NCBI RefSeq assembly: GCF_007741475.1
Contig: NZ_CP036261.1
Location: 3,907,798-3,971,797, forward strand
DNA from: Rosistilla ulvae
GTDB lineage: Bacteria > Planctomycetota > Planctomycetia > Pirellulales > Pirellulaceae
DNA length: 64,000 nt
Reading direction: 5' to 3'
Numbering within the stretch: position 1 is the first letter of the stretch; every line of letters starts with the position of its first letter. A model generated the notes under the pieces. That model saw only the letters and a program-made list of their open reading frames with translations, was not told the origin of the DNA and did not search any database. Both the position numbers and the translations under genes were made by a program. Of the stretch, positions 1 through 15,000 are shown in pieces.

Positions 1-3000
1 TTAATGCGTTACCCGCCGCAATGATGTCGTCGCCACCGATCGCTGGCGTTGCGGTCGAAACAATTGAAACGATGCCGGTGACGTCGTCGAAGATCGCCAC
101 TCCTTCGTCGCCGACAACAATGTCTGGTTCGTTGTCGCTACCGGCCAACAATTCGTCGCCACCTGCGCCACCGAAGATGATCTTTTCACCAGCGCCGGCG
201 GTGATGAAGTCTTGGTCACCGCGGTTGGCAGCATTGGTTTCAATCCGGACAAGGATCGATTCTCCGCTGGCGATATCGAATTCGGCCATGCCGTTATCGC
301 CGACGATCAAATCGTTCCCAGATTCGGGCGTGAGCGGATTGGCATCGCGACTGAAGTTGACGTAGTCGGTCCCGGTGCCGGCAAGAATGATGTCGTTGTC
401 GTTGCCGCCTGAAATCCGATCGCTGCCGCCGATTGCCGGCGATTTCGTGCGAACCTGAGCGATCAGGCTCTTGAATCCTGCCGCTCCAACGGCGGGGACC
501 GAAGTGCGGTCGATCGAACCGTTATCGCCCAAGATCACGTCGTCGCCGTCTTGGCCGTCGATATCGTCGTTGCCGGCACCGCCCAGGATCTGATCGCCAC
601 CGAGACCGCCGATGATCGCATCGTTGCCCCCTTCGCCGTCGTTAACCGTCAGAATCAAGTTCGCTTCGCGGCGAACGCCATCGGTTTGATCTTCGGGATA
701 GGTCGAAATGCGGTAAGCGCTTGTCGCGTCGAGCGTCTCGGTGAAGTTCGGCGAAATGGTTAGCGACTTGTCCGTATTGGCTGTGATCAACCGCGGCTGT
801 TGCAGGAAGCCGGTTCCGTTGTTGATGTCGACAAAAAGACCGACAAGTCCCGAGTCGAAGCCATCGGCCTCGGGGAAGTCGGCTTGCGAGTCACGCAAAT
901 TTTGCGAGATGTTAAAGTCACCGTCGACCGTGCCTGTGATCGGTGCCGGGGCGGTCCCCAGACGCGTGACGATGGAATAATTCCCGTTGAGGTCCTCTTC
1001 GCTGAAGAAGTCGACGCGGCCTTGATCGCCAAACAGGATGTCGTCGCCACTGCCGCCGGTAATCGTATCGTTGCCAAGTCCACCAAACACGACAACGCCT
1101 AACGTCGAACCGCTTGCGTCGGCGATATCGTTTCCGTCTTGTGCGTTGATCGCCAACGAACCATCAGCGAGTTTCTTGATCGCGTAGGTATCCGACGTAT
1201 CGGGCAACTTTTCCCACACGCCGTCGAGCGTCAACGTGTCGTCGTTGTTGCCGAGGATCGTCCGGACCTGCTCGGTACCGGTTCCCGGATTGATCAGCAA
1301 TTTGTAGCCGACCAAGCTGTCCGTCGTGCCGAACGATCCGCTGGCGTCTCGCAGCGTGGCGAAGGAAGACTGTGTAGCGTTTGTCGACGAGGAGACGTTG
1401 CCAGAGGTGACGATTTGGTCGGCTGCATCGACATCGACCGTGATCGTATCTCCCTGAACACCGTTCCAAACAATGTCGTTTCCTGTGTTCAGAAAAGTCC
1501 AAGTTTGGAAAAACTCGACTTCTGGTGTCTCCAAATCCTCGGGACGAGTGTGAGTCCCCAGGACTTGGAAATTATTGTTGCCGCTGCCGAGATCGATTTG
1601 CAGAACTTCAAGGTTTCCATACGTGATCCCGCCGGCTCGCAGACGGTTTCCGATGGTGACATCCGGCCCCATGTTCAGGCCCCACAAGCGATTGGCGGTC
1701 AGGAAACCGTCGCTATCTGCAGGGCTGTCCTCGTCGTGGATGAACATGAAGTCGACAAGCTCGGCTTCGTTCACGAAGAAATTGAGACTCTCCGACGTGA
1801 TCGCGTAACTTCGAATCAGATCGTCGTCGCTAACATCAAAGGCTTCGTTGGTCGTCAGAGTCACCACGTTGTCCAAGCGGGTTGCCGCCGAGATCAAGCG
1901 GAACTGTCCAACAACCGGATCGTTAGGATCCCCCGTGGTGACGCCGGTGATCTCGATCGTTTTGCCCACCAATTCACCGATGTCGCTAAGATCGGTCTGT
2001 AGGCCTAACTCTGTTTTTTGAGCTGCATCTAACGTGAACTGAACGCTGGTTCCCGCAACGGTATCGACATTGCCGGTGCTCTCTTTGACGTTCGTCTCGT
2101 TGGGCAAAGTCACCGGAGGACTAATACCGACAAGCGATCCCTCGCCGCCGGCGCCATCGACAACGACAGGCCCAAGGATCTGGCTGAGCGTATTGGGACC
2201 GTCCGCAAAGACCTTCGTATCGCCACCATCGACGACCGCATCGTCCTTGGCACGGACGCCGATTCGTACCGGAACATCCCAATTGGATTGAGTAAACGTA
2301 ACGTAGAAGTTGCCGTTGCCATCGCTGACCATTCGTGGGCCGAGGACTAAATCATAATCGAACAGTTCGACTTGAATATCATCGGTGCGAATGCCGCCGG
2401 TTCGCGTTGTCTTGGTGATGTCTGGCGTTACAAGAATCTGCACGCTGCCGCCGCCAACACCATTGTCTGGCATCGCGGTTAAGACCACTTCGAAAAGGTC
2501 TTCAAACGGAGAATCGCCGGTATGAAAGGATTCAGGGATTTCGTTTGGCTTGGTGGGGCCGTCGACTTTCGTAACTTCGATCACGTCGGTGGAACCACCC
2601 GTTTCACGCACCAAGACCGTCGGTGCGTCGACATCATTGATCTTCGCAACAATTGGACGCGTGAACGCACCGGCAAAGCCAGGATCAGTGTAGGTGTATG
2701 AGACCGACAATCCGTTGCCCACGACCGTCGTATATTCGCCGTTGGCGCGGAAGACGATCTTGTTGCTGACGATTTCGTAAACAGGAGCTCCCGACGAGCC
2801 AGCCTTGGGAGCATTGATCGGGTCGTAAATCGATAGGGTTTGGCTGTTGTACGTTACATTCGAAATGGCAATCGGCTGTTGGATGAGCCCAACAAATTCG
2901 ACCGGCGCGTCGCTGGAAATGATGAACTGATCGGTCGTTGCCAGCGTTCTGTCGGCGTCACTGGCGGTGCTGATACCGCCGCCGGCGAGATCGCTGATCA

Positions 3001-6000
3001 CAAAATCGATTTGGCTGGTGTGGAATCCTTCGCGCAGGCCATCCGCCTCGGCGACAACCCGTACATCTTGGAACTCGCTCCAATTCGCTCCGAACGTGAG
3101 CTCGTTGTTCGAGATCGGTGTGCCGTCGAGGTTTTGCAGCTCTAGCTGTGCTCCTTCATAGACAAGCTTGACGTTCACGACGCCAACGGGAGCTCGCGTC
3201 AGCCGCACTCGGACGACATCTTGTTCACCCAAGTGGTCGCCATCGCCACCTTCGATGACAGCGGTGACGGTGTCTGAATCGGCGACATCACCGTTCTGAT
3301 AGCCACGCGTTTCATCGACGATCAAACCCGCTTTGTCGTTGTCTTTGATCTCGACCGAAACACTGGCAGTGGGAAGCCCATCGTAACGCGTGATGCGATA
3401 AAGGGTTTCGCCAGCGACGGGATTTGTCCGCCAAGAGCCGTTAAGAATCAACGTGTTGTCGTCAACGGTGCCAAGGATCAATCGTTCTTGTCCCGCCCCG
3501 GGGCCGCCGATGATTTGCAGCACCGCACCACGCAGCCCTTCCACGCCGTTGCTGGTCAGTCGGAAGTTCGTGTCGATGTCGCTAAACGTCGTTCGATTAT
3601 CGAGCGTCGGCAGGAAGTTCTTGTCGGCGGGCAATGCTGTCGGAGATTCATCGATTGCTGTGACACGGCCCACGATCGCATCGTCGATGCGGATTTGGTA
3701 GCTGCTGTCCGTATCGGGCATATCGCTCAGCAACCACCCACGATCGAGTGTCAGCGTTAGGTTTGCATCACCGACGGAACCGGTCACACCCGTGATAAAT
3801 CGACTCTGTCCGATCCCCAGTCCATCGATGATCGTGACCTGGCGTCCAAGCAAATCGTCGGGGCTGCTGAGTGCAGCATTTCCGGCGATCGGATTCGTAA
3901 TGGTGAAGGTTGGATTTGTGGCGTCGATCGCTGGATTTCCGCTCAGCAGCGTCCCATCCAAATCGATCGAGAAGTTACTTGTGGTGTTTGGCACGCCGGT
4001 GCCAGCGAGCCAAGCGCGGTCGACAGTCAGCTTCATGCGGCCGTCGACAAGCGTGGCATCGATGATTCGACGAGTCTGAATCCGACCGTCGTCGAGGGTC
4101 ACCGTAACATCTTCGCCCAGGAATTCGAAGAACCGACGGTCGGTATCGATCGTGAACGTCGGGCTTCCCACCAGACCGACCGGCTTGCCCTCGAGGGTGG
4201 CGACCACGGAGGTTACCAAGTGATTTATAACTGCCGAACGAACACCTTCGAATGCAGAATCGTCGTAGGTAAAGCTGCCGTCGTAAGGAACCGCCTGCTT
4301 GATTTCGGGGCGAGTGAACAATTGGCCTGTATCGGTTTGGACCTCGGAGTCGGCGAGGATCTCAACACGCTGTGGGATGTACCAATTCTCCGCAGTAAAT
4401 CGCAACGTGAGTGCCGATCCGTCCGCCTTTTCGTCGGAACCGGCTGGTCCGCGCAACCGGAACGCCAAAGCCCCCATTTCTCGCTGATCGGGCGTTAACA
4501 GAGGTGCCAGCGCTTTTACAAAGACATCAAAACCAGGCATCGGTGCTCGGGACAGAACGACATCATAGTAGTCCAGGAAGTTGGATGTCGAATCTTCCGT
4601 GATGATCGTCGATCCGTTGCTCTCACGAATCACAACAAACGGTTCGTCATTGTCCGCCACGTTCGCCGAAACGCCATAAATGGTGAGCTCCTTATAGCGT
4701 ACGTCGTCCGAGTAGGTGACGTCGTTGGCGATGATGCCGCTGTGTCCCTTCAAGTCGTTGCTGACAACGGGCGGCGTATCGCCGGACATGTTGAACGTAT
4801 CTTCGCCCAGTCCGCCGAACAGTTCGGTAAGGAACGTTTCGCCGGTACTCTCGACGAAGAAGCGATCGTTCCCTTCGGCGCCGTCGACACGCAACGATTC
4901 GATATTCGTAAAGTTAATCGTCAACCCGCCACCGAAGACTCCGCCATCGGTCACGACAAAATCGTCCCCGAATTCCGTGCCGATTACGATCAACGTGTCA
5001 AAGCCATCGCCGCCATTGATGTTTACCGGCGCGTTCACGGCATACTGAACCAAGTCGGCTCCTGCGCCGCCGCTGATGTCGGTCCGTTCACGCTGCGGTT
5101 CTTGAGATCCCGCCAGAGCGAACGCGCGGACTTCAAAGTTGTCGTCCCCTTCATCACCGTTCAGCGATAAGACCGCACGGTTGTGGAAGACGATAAACCG
5201 GTCGCTTCCCAAACCGCCGTTGACCGTCAGCGGTTTGCTGATGCCGTTCGACAGGAATCCACGGGTTGTTTCGATGGTGGCAAAGACGTCGCCGACCGAT
5301 ACGTTTGCATCTTGTTCGTTCCGTTCCGAGCGGAACAACTGACCGATTTGGAAAGTGTCATCTCCCGCTTCGCCGTTGATCGTGATTTCCGCCGCCGTAT
5401 CGTCGACAGCAAAATGGTCATCGCCAAGGCTGCCGTTGATCAAAATCCTTTCGACGCCCAGATAATTGATCCGTTCCACGGCGGGGTCGTAATCCAAATC
5501 GGTGATGTCGTGATCGGGATCGTTCAACATCGCAACAAAGGCGTTTGAGCCATCGGCGCTTGCACGCAGCAGAAAGTGGTCGTCATACAGCGTACCAAAC
5601 GCGACGAACACATCGGTATCGGACGCTGGGCCACTTTCAAGGACTTGGATCAGCGAATTCGCTTTGCCCCCTTGGAAGTTGACATGGAAGGTGTCGTCGC
5701 CCGCTTCCCCGTTGAGGATATCATTGCCGTCGCGTGATTGAAGCAGGTCGTCATTGTCGCCACCAAACATCCGATCGCTGGCACCGCCACCATCCAACAG
5801 GTCGTTGCCAACTCCACCAAGCAGTCGATCGTTGTGCTGTTGGCCGAAGATCCGATCGGGGCCCGAACCGCCGTCGATCGTGTCGTTGCCAAGGCCGCCG
5901 TAGATCACATCGCCATGTAACACCAAATCGATTGCCGTCGTGGAACCGTCACCATAAATGGTGTCTGCGTCGCGGCCGCCTTCGATGGTGTCCCTGCCGT

Positions 6001-9000
6001 CACCACCGTAAATAGTGTCTCGGCCAAGACCGCCCAGGATAATGTCATCTCCCCAACCGCCTGTAATGGTGTCAGCTCCGGTGCCACCATCGATCGCGTC
6101 GTTGTCATCTCCGCCATCGATATCGTCGTCGTCGCGCCAACCACGGATGATGTCGCGTCCGATTCCTCCACTGATCGTGTCATTTCCATCGCCACCGAAG
6201 ATCGTGTCATCGCCATCGCCGCCGCGCAGAATATCGTCGACGGGGCCGCCCTTCAGATAATCGTTCCCTTCATTGCCGTACAGAAGCGACCTTCCTCCAC
6301 CAGCGATCAGGATATCATTCCCCAAACCACCGCTAAGCGAGGTCGGCAGCAAGACGTCCTGGCTGACAATCACGATGTCATCACCAGCGCCCGCGACGCC
6401 CGAGATCGATGCAACGTTGCGGAAGATTTTGTGATAGTTCTGCCCGGAGACGACAATATCTTGACGGTCTGTGTCGTGATTGTATTCGCCATAGGCACCG
6501 ACATACAGCACGTTATCTGTGGGCAAGAAGCCGAGCGTTAACAGGGAAGCACCATCGAGGCTGCCAAGATTCGGCTCGATGAACGTTGGAATGTCGACAG
6601 GGAGGGTACGTCCTACGGTTATGATATTGATGCGAAGATCGACGATCGTCACAAACACTTTCAGTTTCGTGAAGAGATCCCAACGCACCTCGAAGCGGAA
6701 TCCTTCGTCGTAGGCGTCGGCCGCCACGTGTCCCGCGTCGGTTCCAAATCCCGTCAGCGTATCGAACTCGCTCGCCCGTACGCGATACAGGCTGTCCGAG
6801 TTATCGGGGTCGTGGAGATTCCAGTCCCAACCGACCAAAAAAGTCAGCTCGGTCCCGAGTTTGAAGTTGAGTCCAAATTTCGAGTATCCAATGTAGACTC
6901 CACCGCCGATCCCTCCCAAAACACGTGCCTGGGGCTCATCATTCAGTAGTGAATTGGCATTGCTCGTGCTCGCAGCCCCCAGCCCGGTACTGTAGCTGAA
7001 GTTGCCAAAGTTGGTTCGCTCGTCACCGCTTCGATCATCGTTGACAAGCAAACTCGGGGTCGGTGCAATTCCCTCGCTGTCATCGAAGTAGAACCCCTCC
7101 ACCAAATCGTGCGGATTGCCAGTCTTGCCGAACAACCCGAGACCTGTTGCATCCCAACCGATTGCAAAATCGGCCCGCGCTTCGAAGTTGATCGAGATGA
7201 AAGGCGTCGGCGCGATTTCTGTCAGCGGAATCGCATCGCACGTAAACCCGAGTCCTGGAACCTCGCAGAAGAACTTTTCTTTGCTCAGGGGAAAGTCTTG
7301 ATACAAGGCGACATACAGCTCGGGCGTGCCGTAGTTCATCAACATGCTGTCGTGCTCGGCCAACTGCACCTCGACCAGATTGTAACCGTCCAGGAGAAAG
7401 TCTAAGTTTCCAAACCCATCGGGAATCAGGACACGTTCTTCGGGAAGGATGTCGCCGGTTGCCTTCACCTCGGCCCCATAGAACGTTGTATCTCCTAACA
7501 AAACGCCAAAAGCATTCCGTTCATCTTTGAGCATTGGAAAATCGATCGGATCGATTTTTGTCGTAAGCGCCAAACCGGCACCCGAGAGAACGCCATCGAT
7601 CGCGTTGCGGCCCGGCAACAGTTGCGTCACGATAAACGAATTCGCCGCAGCGCCAGCCAGACTCGCTTGCTGCGGATCGCGAGCCAATGCCATGATTTGG
7701 CCGAAGATCGATCCTTTCGTACCGTCGGGGTTGGCCGCGGTAATCGACACCCCGTTTCGTGAATCGATCGTCTCGTCAACCACGCCACCGGTCTTGGTAA
7801 TGGTGATGTAGGCGGCGGTTACGGCCGTGACGGTTGCGGTTCCATCATTCTCGTCGGTTCCTTTCACTTCAATCGTTTGCCCGACCTCGAAACCGTCGGT
7901 TTTCCAGGTCGCGAAATTCCCTGAAAATGTCCCGAACTCCACCGTCGGGGCTGTCGTGAGCCCGGCTGCATCGCCCCATTCAACCGTCAGGTGTGTCGCC
8001 GTGGCCTCGATAATCCGAAATGCTTGTCCGTCGTAAGCACTGGCAGCACCGCCAGGAGGTAACTGAGCATCAAACGTCAGATACATTTGCTCCTGGAACC
8101 CGTCTGCCAACCAACTCCCGCTCGCGCGAACAATCTGTCCCTCGCTCCAATTGCTTGGCAAAAAGAGAACTTCCAGCTCCGTCTTCGCACCGTTGCTGGC
8201 ACGCCCGATGCGGCTGGTACCTGCTTCAAACGTTAAGGTCGAGGCGCCAGTTAAGGCAAGTGGTTTATCGTCGATGTCGCCGAAGAGTCTTGTGGGCGTA
8301 TCATCCCAACCTCGCCGCGCATAATATTCTTCGAGCGACTCGTTCGCCGGTGCGACGACGTTCGCCGCATCGGAAACGGGCGCTATCGGCTTTGTCTGCG
8401 CAGTGTCGCGCGCCTTCTCGAAGTCGACGGTGAAGCCGCCGACGTCGATCCAAGCACTGCCGATCAATTGGTCAATCGGCAGGACCGCGACATCGTCCCA
8501 CGGATTCGAATTGAATATATCGGAGAAGAACTCGATCAACGCATCGCGTTCGAACGGCGTTCCGCCATGAACGAGCTGCTTGATCGCAACCGACGCTCCC
8601 AGATAATCACCAACCTCCGCCTCGCCACCAAACGTTCCCGCCGCGGAAATATAGTTGGATCGCCCAAACAACAGCGATAGGATCGGGAACGCTTCGCTTT
8701 CGAGAAAGTTGGTGATCGGTTCAAAGGCTTCGAAGGCAACGTCCAGGCGTTGTAGGCCTGGACCGACAAAATCCCGCATGAAGCTGACGAATTCGAACTG
8801 CACATCGTCAAAGTGGATCTCGCCTTCGGTGCGGTTGTTCTCGGTCAAGAGGGAATTGTTAACGTAGAAATTCCAATTCGAGATCGTTAGCTCCGATCGA
8901 TAGGGAGCGAAGGCAGATCCCGGGGGCAGCGCCGTTTCGATGTTCAATATGATGTCGCGGAGGTCCACCGGATCGTTGGGATCGGTCGTTATCGTCATCA

Positions 9001-12000
9001 GGTTCGACAGCGGTGCGGCTGCGAAGCCACCTGGAGGTGCCTTTTGCCTAGTGTTGATCCCTCGCAAATCGTTGACCGACAATCGCTCCTTTCCGCCGAT
9101 GACATTCGGGTCCAGTAGATCAAATTGGAACGTCCCCGTCAGTTCCGATTCACCCGGAGTTGCATCCCAAACACGATAGGGCAGAATGCCCATGGTGGCA
9201 TCGAAGCCGTGGAAATAGCCGATCGGATCGGCTTCGCTACTCTGATTGCCCGAGCTTGTCGGTGCGCCGGAACTTGCGTAGTTCAACGTGCCGATACTGG
9301 CGAAGACGTTGGCGACATTGCTCTCGGACGCTACCGTCTGTTCGACCTGGATTGTTTTACCATCGGCAGCAAGCGCCGCGATCGTGTAGATGGTATTGTT
9401 GTTCGCCGTGCCACTGAACTGCACGTGGTCGCCAATTCGAAAACCGTCGTCGAACCAGGTTCCCGTATCTCGTGAGATCGTGCGCGGTGAAGTGAACGTC
9501 AGGTTCGATCCTCCCGTCATCGAAACCTTGGATACGGTGACGTGGAAATCTTCCAACGGACCTTGCGACCGAATCTCTGCCGCATCCAGTTGATTCGCAA
9601 ACAGCGTCAGTGTGGTTCCAGCGGTGTCGATCGACTTGATGACATATTCGCCTTCGTTAAAGACCTGCGAATCATCATCCGAATCGGCGACCTTGATGAT
9701 CTGTCCAACTTTGAAGCCATCGAGAATCCAACTTCCGCGATCACGAAAGAGTGTGGGCTCCGGATTTAAAACAGTCGCGCTAGTAAACGTCAGTTGCGGA
9801 TCACCAGCCATCGAAACGATAGACGATGGCAACGAGACGTCGAGACTGACATCGAGATCTTTGGCGAGATTGACGTCGATGTAGACGCCGTCCGCTGTGC
9901 TAATGCCTACTTTCAGCGGCAGATGGAAACCGATCATCACCTGGGCCAACGCGTCGATATCGAGCCCAAGTCCAGGGAGCAGCAGGTCCAAGGCAACCGG
10001 GAAATCGAGCAATTCGGGCGGCATCATCAGATCGAGATCATACTCAACGCCAACGACCAGTTCACGACCGCCGCTCGGAGTCGTCTTCTCGAACGTGGTC
10101 TGAACATCCTCGATATTGATCGCGCTATCCGCATCGTCACTGTCCTGCAGCCAGCCCAACCCGCCAGGCCCCAGTGCATCAAAGAGAGATTGGCGAATCG
10201 AGTCGGGAGTCAGCACATCGGACAGCAGCCCCAAGTTGTCCGTGACCGTATCGCGAATCTGCAAAAGGAAGTCGGATGCTTCGGCCAGTTGCGTGCCGAC
10301 CATCGGGATTTCCAAGCCAAACAACGAAGTGTCAAGCGACTCATCGAGCTTGGTGAACAGTTCCGAAAACCCTAACTTGAATCCGTTCATCGAATCGGAC
10401 AGCGAGAAGTTTTGCGCGAGCGAACCAAACCTTGGCCAATTCCCGGCACCTCCCACAAGGTTCGTCGTCACGCTGCTAGTCGATGGGGACGCAGGAGCAT
10501 TCAAATCTCCAACGTTGACATTGATGACAGGAAAGATCGCTGTTGGTGCAGAAGCTGGAATGACCGAGTTGGGAAACTCCAGGGTGAATTGGGAATCGGC
10601 CTCTCCAGCAATGGACACCGACGTCCTTGAAGGCAGAGCAGCCGCCTTGGCGTGCGCCGTCGTCCCCAGAATCGCGTCGTTTATCAGGCCCACGCTATAC
10701 TCAGCACCCGCTGTTGCGACTCCGAAACCATCTGTATCGAGGACAAAACTTCCGCTGGCGACATCGACCTGCATGCTACCGAACAACACGGGGAAGCTCA
10801 GGTTCTCGTTCTTCGCGGAGATGCTGAACGATGCGCCGGTTCCCGAGTTAGCCGCCGAGTCGCCGTACAGGAAGGGGGCTGGAACCGAAGCGTTGCTAAG
10901 GTCGATGCCGACATCCAACTTGATAGTGCCATCGGCCGTCACGTCCAACGGGCTGGCGGATGTGACATCAACGATCGATCCAACGGTTGAAAGCCCCAAC
11001 GTGGAAAGATCGGTTCCCAGGTCGGAGATATTCAAGTTCAACGGATACGGAGCGTTCAAAATCGCATCGAGATCCAATCGCAGCGCCAACTTAAGATCCT
11101 GCGCTGCCGCGTCAAAACTCATCGCGGCTGTCAATGGGATCACGTCGTCGAGCAATGTATCTAACTGACTGGCAAGCTCTTGCAGCGTCTGCGGGTCCGC
11201 CTCGGCAAGTTTATCGATTTGCAGCTGGAACTTCGTGCCAAAGTCGAACAATTCGCCGATGCTAATCGGCAGACCTGGCAGATTCTCTGCGAGCTCGGAT
11301 TGCGATTGCAGTTCCAGGAGATAGTCGCGGGCATCTCGAAGAGCCGACATCAGATCGTCGATCGTCAGTTCCTGAACAGCTTCCAGCAGCGTCTTCGTAT
11401 CGTTGGCCGTTACGTTTTGGAACGTCGGATCAGCGGAAACGACGCTGATTTGATTCGAACCGGTCGACGTATCGGTCGAAAAATCGATCGTCGTCTGGAT
11501 TTCCGCAGCACCGGCGCCAACAGAGTTTGTGATCACAACGCTAGGATCGGGAACAACATCGAGGTCCAGCTGCGCCTGACCGGCCACGACGGCAGCGCGA
11601 CCAGCGATCAAAAAATTCGGATCGGAGAGCAGTTGTTTGATCGAACTCAGCGACGCTGGCAATGGCAGCGGAGTCCCCGTTGGACTCGGCTCTGGATCGC
11701 GTGGATCGATCGTGATGGCGGCGGTGAATGGAGTCAGCGTCGTGACGGTGCCGCCTTGGAAGGCTACCCCAAGTGCACCCCACTGTGCCGTCCCCGTTGC
11801 AGCGGCGGCATTCACGCTCAAGCTGGTAGAAACATGCGGCAACGATCCCGCATTCTCGGCAAGGTAAAAGTGCTTGACGGGTGTGTCGCCATGAAGCGGG
11901 TCGCCGCTGATGGTTTTGGCAGGCGCCGTCATTACAATCACACGTTCATCGGCGACCGGATCGTCATTGAGATCCGCATCCAACATCTCGGCGGGTTTTG

Positions 12001-15000
12001 CAAACAAATCACCCGCAGCAACGCCGCTGACTTGGAAGCTGCTGCGCGTGCCAGCTGCCGCGCGATCGACCAAATAGATCGCGCCGGAGTCGGCAAGGAT
12101 TACTTCGAATTTCGCGGGATCGCCCGACGCGGCGGCCTTCAGCGAAGTCGGAATTGCGGCGCGGATCCGGTCGACGATCTCCTGTCCGGTTGATGCACCA
12201 TCGAGATTCACGCCAAAGCTGCCCGTGCTCCCACCCAACGTGATCGTGATATCGGACGATGCATCACCGCTCAACGAAACCGGCATACCGCCAGCGACGT
12301 TGATGCCGGTCGTGGTACGAAACGGCAATTGAGCTCCCGCACCTGAAAGCCCTAAATCGGTCACCGTCGACGAACCGTTTAGCGCAGCTAGGATGAAGGT
12401 TGTCGGAATTCGAAAGTGCGTGCCAACCGATACGGCATCATCCCAAGGACCGTTCAGTGTCAAAACGGTGTTGCTGTTGCCAATGATCTGTCGACTGTCG
12501 ACAACATTACCACCAGGCCCATCGAGTAGTTCAACGGTTCGGCCAACCAAAGCTCCGGCAATAAAGCCCGATCCGGTCAGCGTATTGTTATCGGCGGGAT
12601 CGGGATCACTTCCCGAATCGACAATGATTTCGGCGGCGACGGTGCCGAGAATCGATGAGCCTGAAGTCGTTCGATCCTTCAAGACAAGACCATCGGTCTC
12701 GACCTGAACATCCAACTCCCAATCGCCCGCCACTCCAACGGTTCTGGGAGTGCTAACACCAGCGGTTTCGGCGGCGTCGAAGATCTTCGCAACCAATGAT
12801 GCTACGGTCGCGGTGTTGGGGTCGAAATCGAGATCGACGGTGAACGAGGTACCGCTGCTCAGCTGCACTTGCATGTCGGCTGCGGCGACCGCATATGCGC
12901 TCGTCGCATCGGGGATTACGTCCCAAGGACTGTCGACAGTGATGGTGTCTAACGAGTTAGCGACGATGGTTCGCGACTGTCCGGCACCGGTCCCGGAAGT
13001 GATCTCGATCACGCGGCCCACCAATGCGTCGGTGCCACCAAATTCCGCATCGACATCGAACAGCATGACAGTCGACTCATCGACGGCCGTCTCTGCAGAA
13101 TCAATAACTGGACCAGACGACGTCCCGGAAATCGATCCGACTGTGTTAACGCCTTCGCCACCATTAAGGCTGGTAACCAGCGCCGCTGCGTCCAACGGAG
13201 TACCGACGGTCGTCAGATCCATCTCGAACGGAAAGCTCATCGCAACCGCAGGGCTGGCGACGTTCAATTTGTTGGCGTTTTCAATCCCCGTGAAGGAACC
13301 AAAGTCGGATACCATCAGATCGTATTGCGAGTCGGGTAGCGTCTCGCTGATACCCAGCACGAAATGGATCGACTGATCGCTGTAGTTCACACCGCTGAGA
13401 ACCGGCGCCGTAAGCGCAGTCAACTGTTGGATCGTCGAAAAATTTGCTCCCACATCGGGAATCAATGGCAATTTGTCAACGATCTGCTGATCATACAGAT
13501 CGGCTAGGTCGAAGACGTCCGCGAACATTGCGCCGGTGTAAGGAACCGGAACCGCCAGAGCGGCTGGGCCAAAGATCTGCAGCAGCGAGTGGAAGTCATC
13601 GACAAGTAACGTTCGCAACGTCCCGGCATCCGTGTTGTAGAACGGTTCGATATCATCGAAGTTCGTTTTTGTGATGCTTGGCTCGATTGTCGAATCGTAA
13701 GCGCGCGCATTGACATACTGCAGCGATGCACTTCCAACGCCCGTGATTCCCACCAAGGGTGTCACATCCAAGGACATCGTCAAATCGTCCGAAGCGGTGT
13801 GGATCGTTTGGCCGAGCGTCGTCACGTCGACCGACGGAAGATTATTGGTGTCGACCGTGATCTGCATATCCAGATCCAGAGGTCCCGCTGCGTTAACACC
13901 TAGAAAACCAGCTCGCGCCTCAAAGTCCAAGTTTTCGTCGACCGTAGCGGTGACAATCATGTCGGCAGTATTAAAGTTTCCGATATAGTTGCCGGCTGCA
14001 TCGACACCAATTTCGAACTGCCATTGAACCCGCGTCGTCAGATCGCCAAACAATTTGGTGTCGTCGGGCAGCGTCAACAGCGACTGTAGTTCGCCTGCGA
14101 AAACATTCAGCTCGACGGGACTGACGCGGCTAACATCCAGCGTCACATCGAGATTCATTCCGCCGCCGGCCAGCAGCGTTCCCGTGACGGAAACATCACC
14201 CGTCAACGGACCGGAAGAATCGGTGACATCGAGCGTTTTTACGAGCGAATGAAGTTTGGTGCCGCTGGACTGGCTTCGGATCTTGTCGACGACGTAGACA
14301 TCCAGAATGTCAGCTAGATCCAGGAAGCCGCCGATCGTCTGGCCTGTGTCACTGTCGAGAAACGGCACGTCCTGTCCGAGCGGGCCCGTCTCGCTCAAGT
14401 CATCGACGGCGTCGACCAGGTCGGACAATCCGGTTACGAGCTTGCTCTTACCACTCGTTGGCGCAAACGCGTCTCCGTCGTCGGTATCAACGATCGACAC
14501 GCTGCTTGATGCAGAATCTAGCTGGTACTGGTCGTTCCCCGCGGCACCCTTCAGCGTTGCCGAACCGTTCCATCCGGAAAGTTCAAAACTGTTGGTCCCA
14601 TTGCTGCCGGTGAGTTCCGCGTTCTCGACGCTATTGAACGTAAACGTGGCGGCACCAGCGATTAACTGATTTGCAGAAAGTTGAAAGTCGTCATTCCCCG
14701 TCACCTCGGCAAATAGAGTATCGTTATTACCGCCCGCGTTGAACGTTAACGAAGCCCCAACAGGCAGCGCATTGAGTGACGAATCGAGATGCAGTCTGTC
14801 ATCTCCATTGCCAAGATTGACGGCGATCTCCGACGCACTGGAAATCGTCATCGATTGAATCCCTGCGCTCGGGCTCAAGTCGTTATTCCAGGCGATTCCA
14901 TCGGAACTGAATTCAAGCTTTCCGGCATCGATCCGCAAGTAGACCGCGTCAGTCCCGGCTGTCCCAACGAAGTTCACTTCGCTAGCGCTTATGAGGTCGG

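Noticed and set aside
21-14252. Many plus-strand frames of 60-350 codons over the giant gene
   Set aside because: They are antisense to a continuous 15-kb frame, are Ser/Pro/Thr- or Arg-rich, and have no ribosome sites or recognisable domains.
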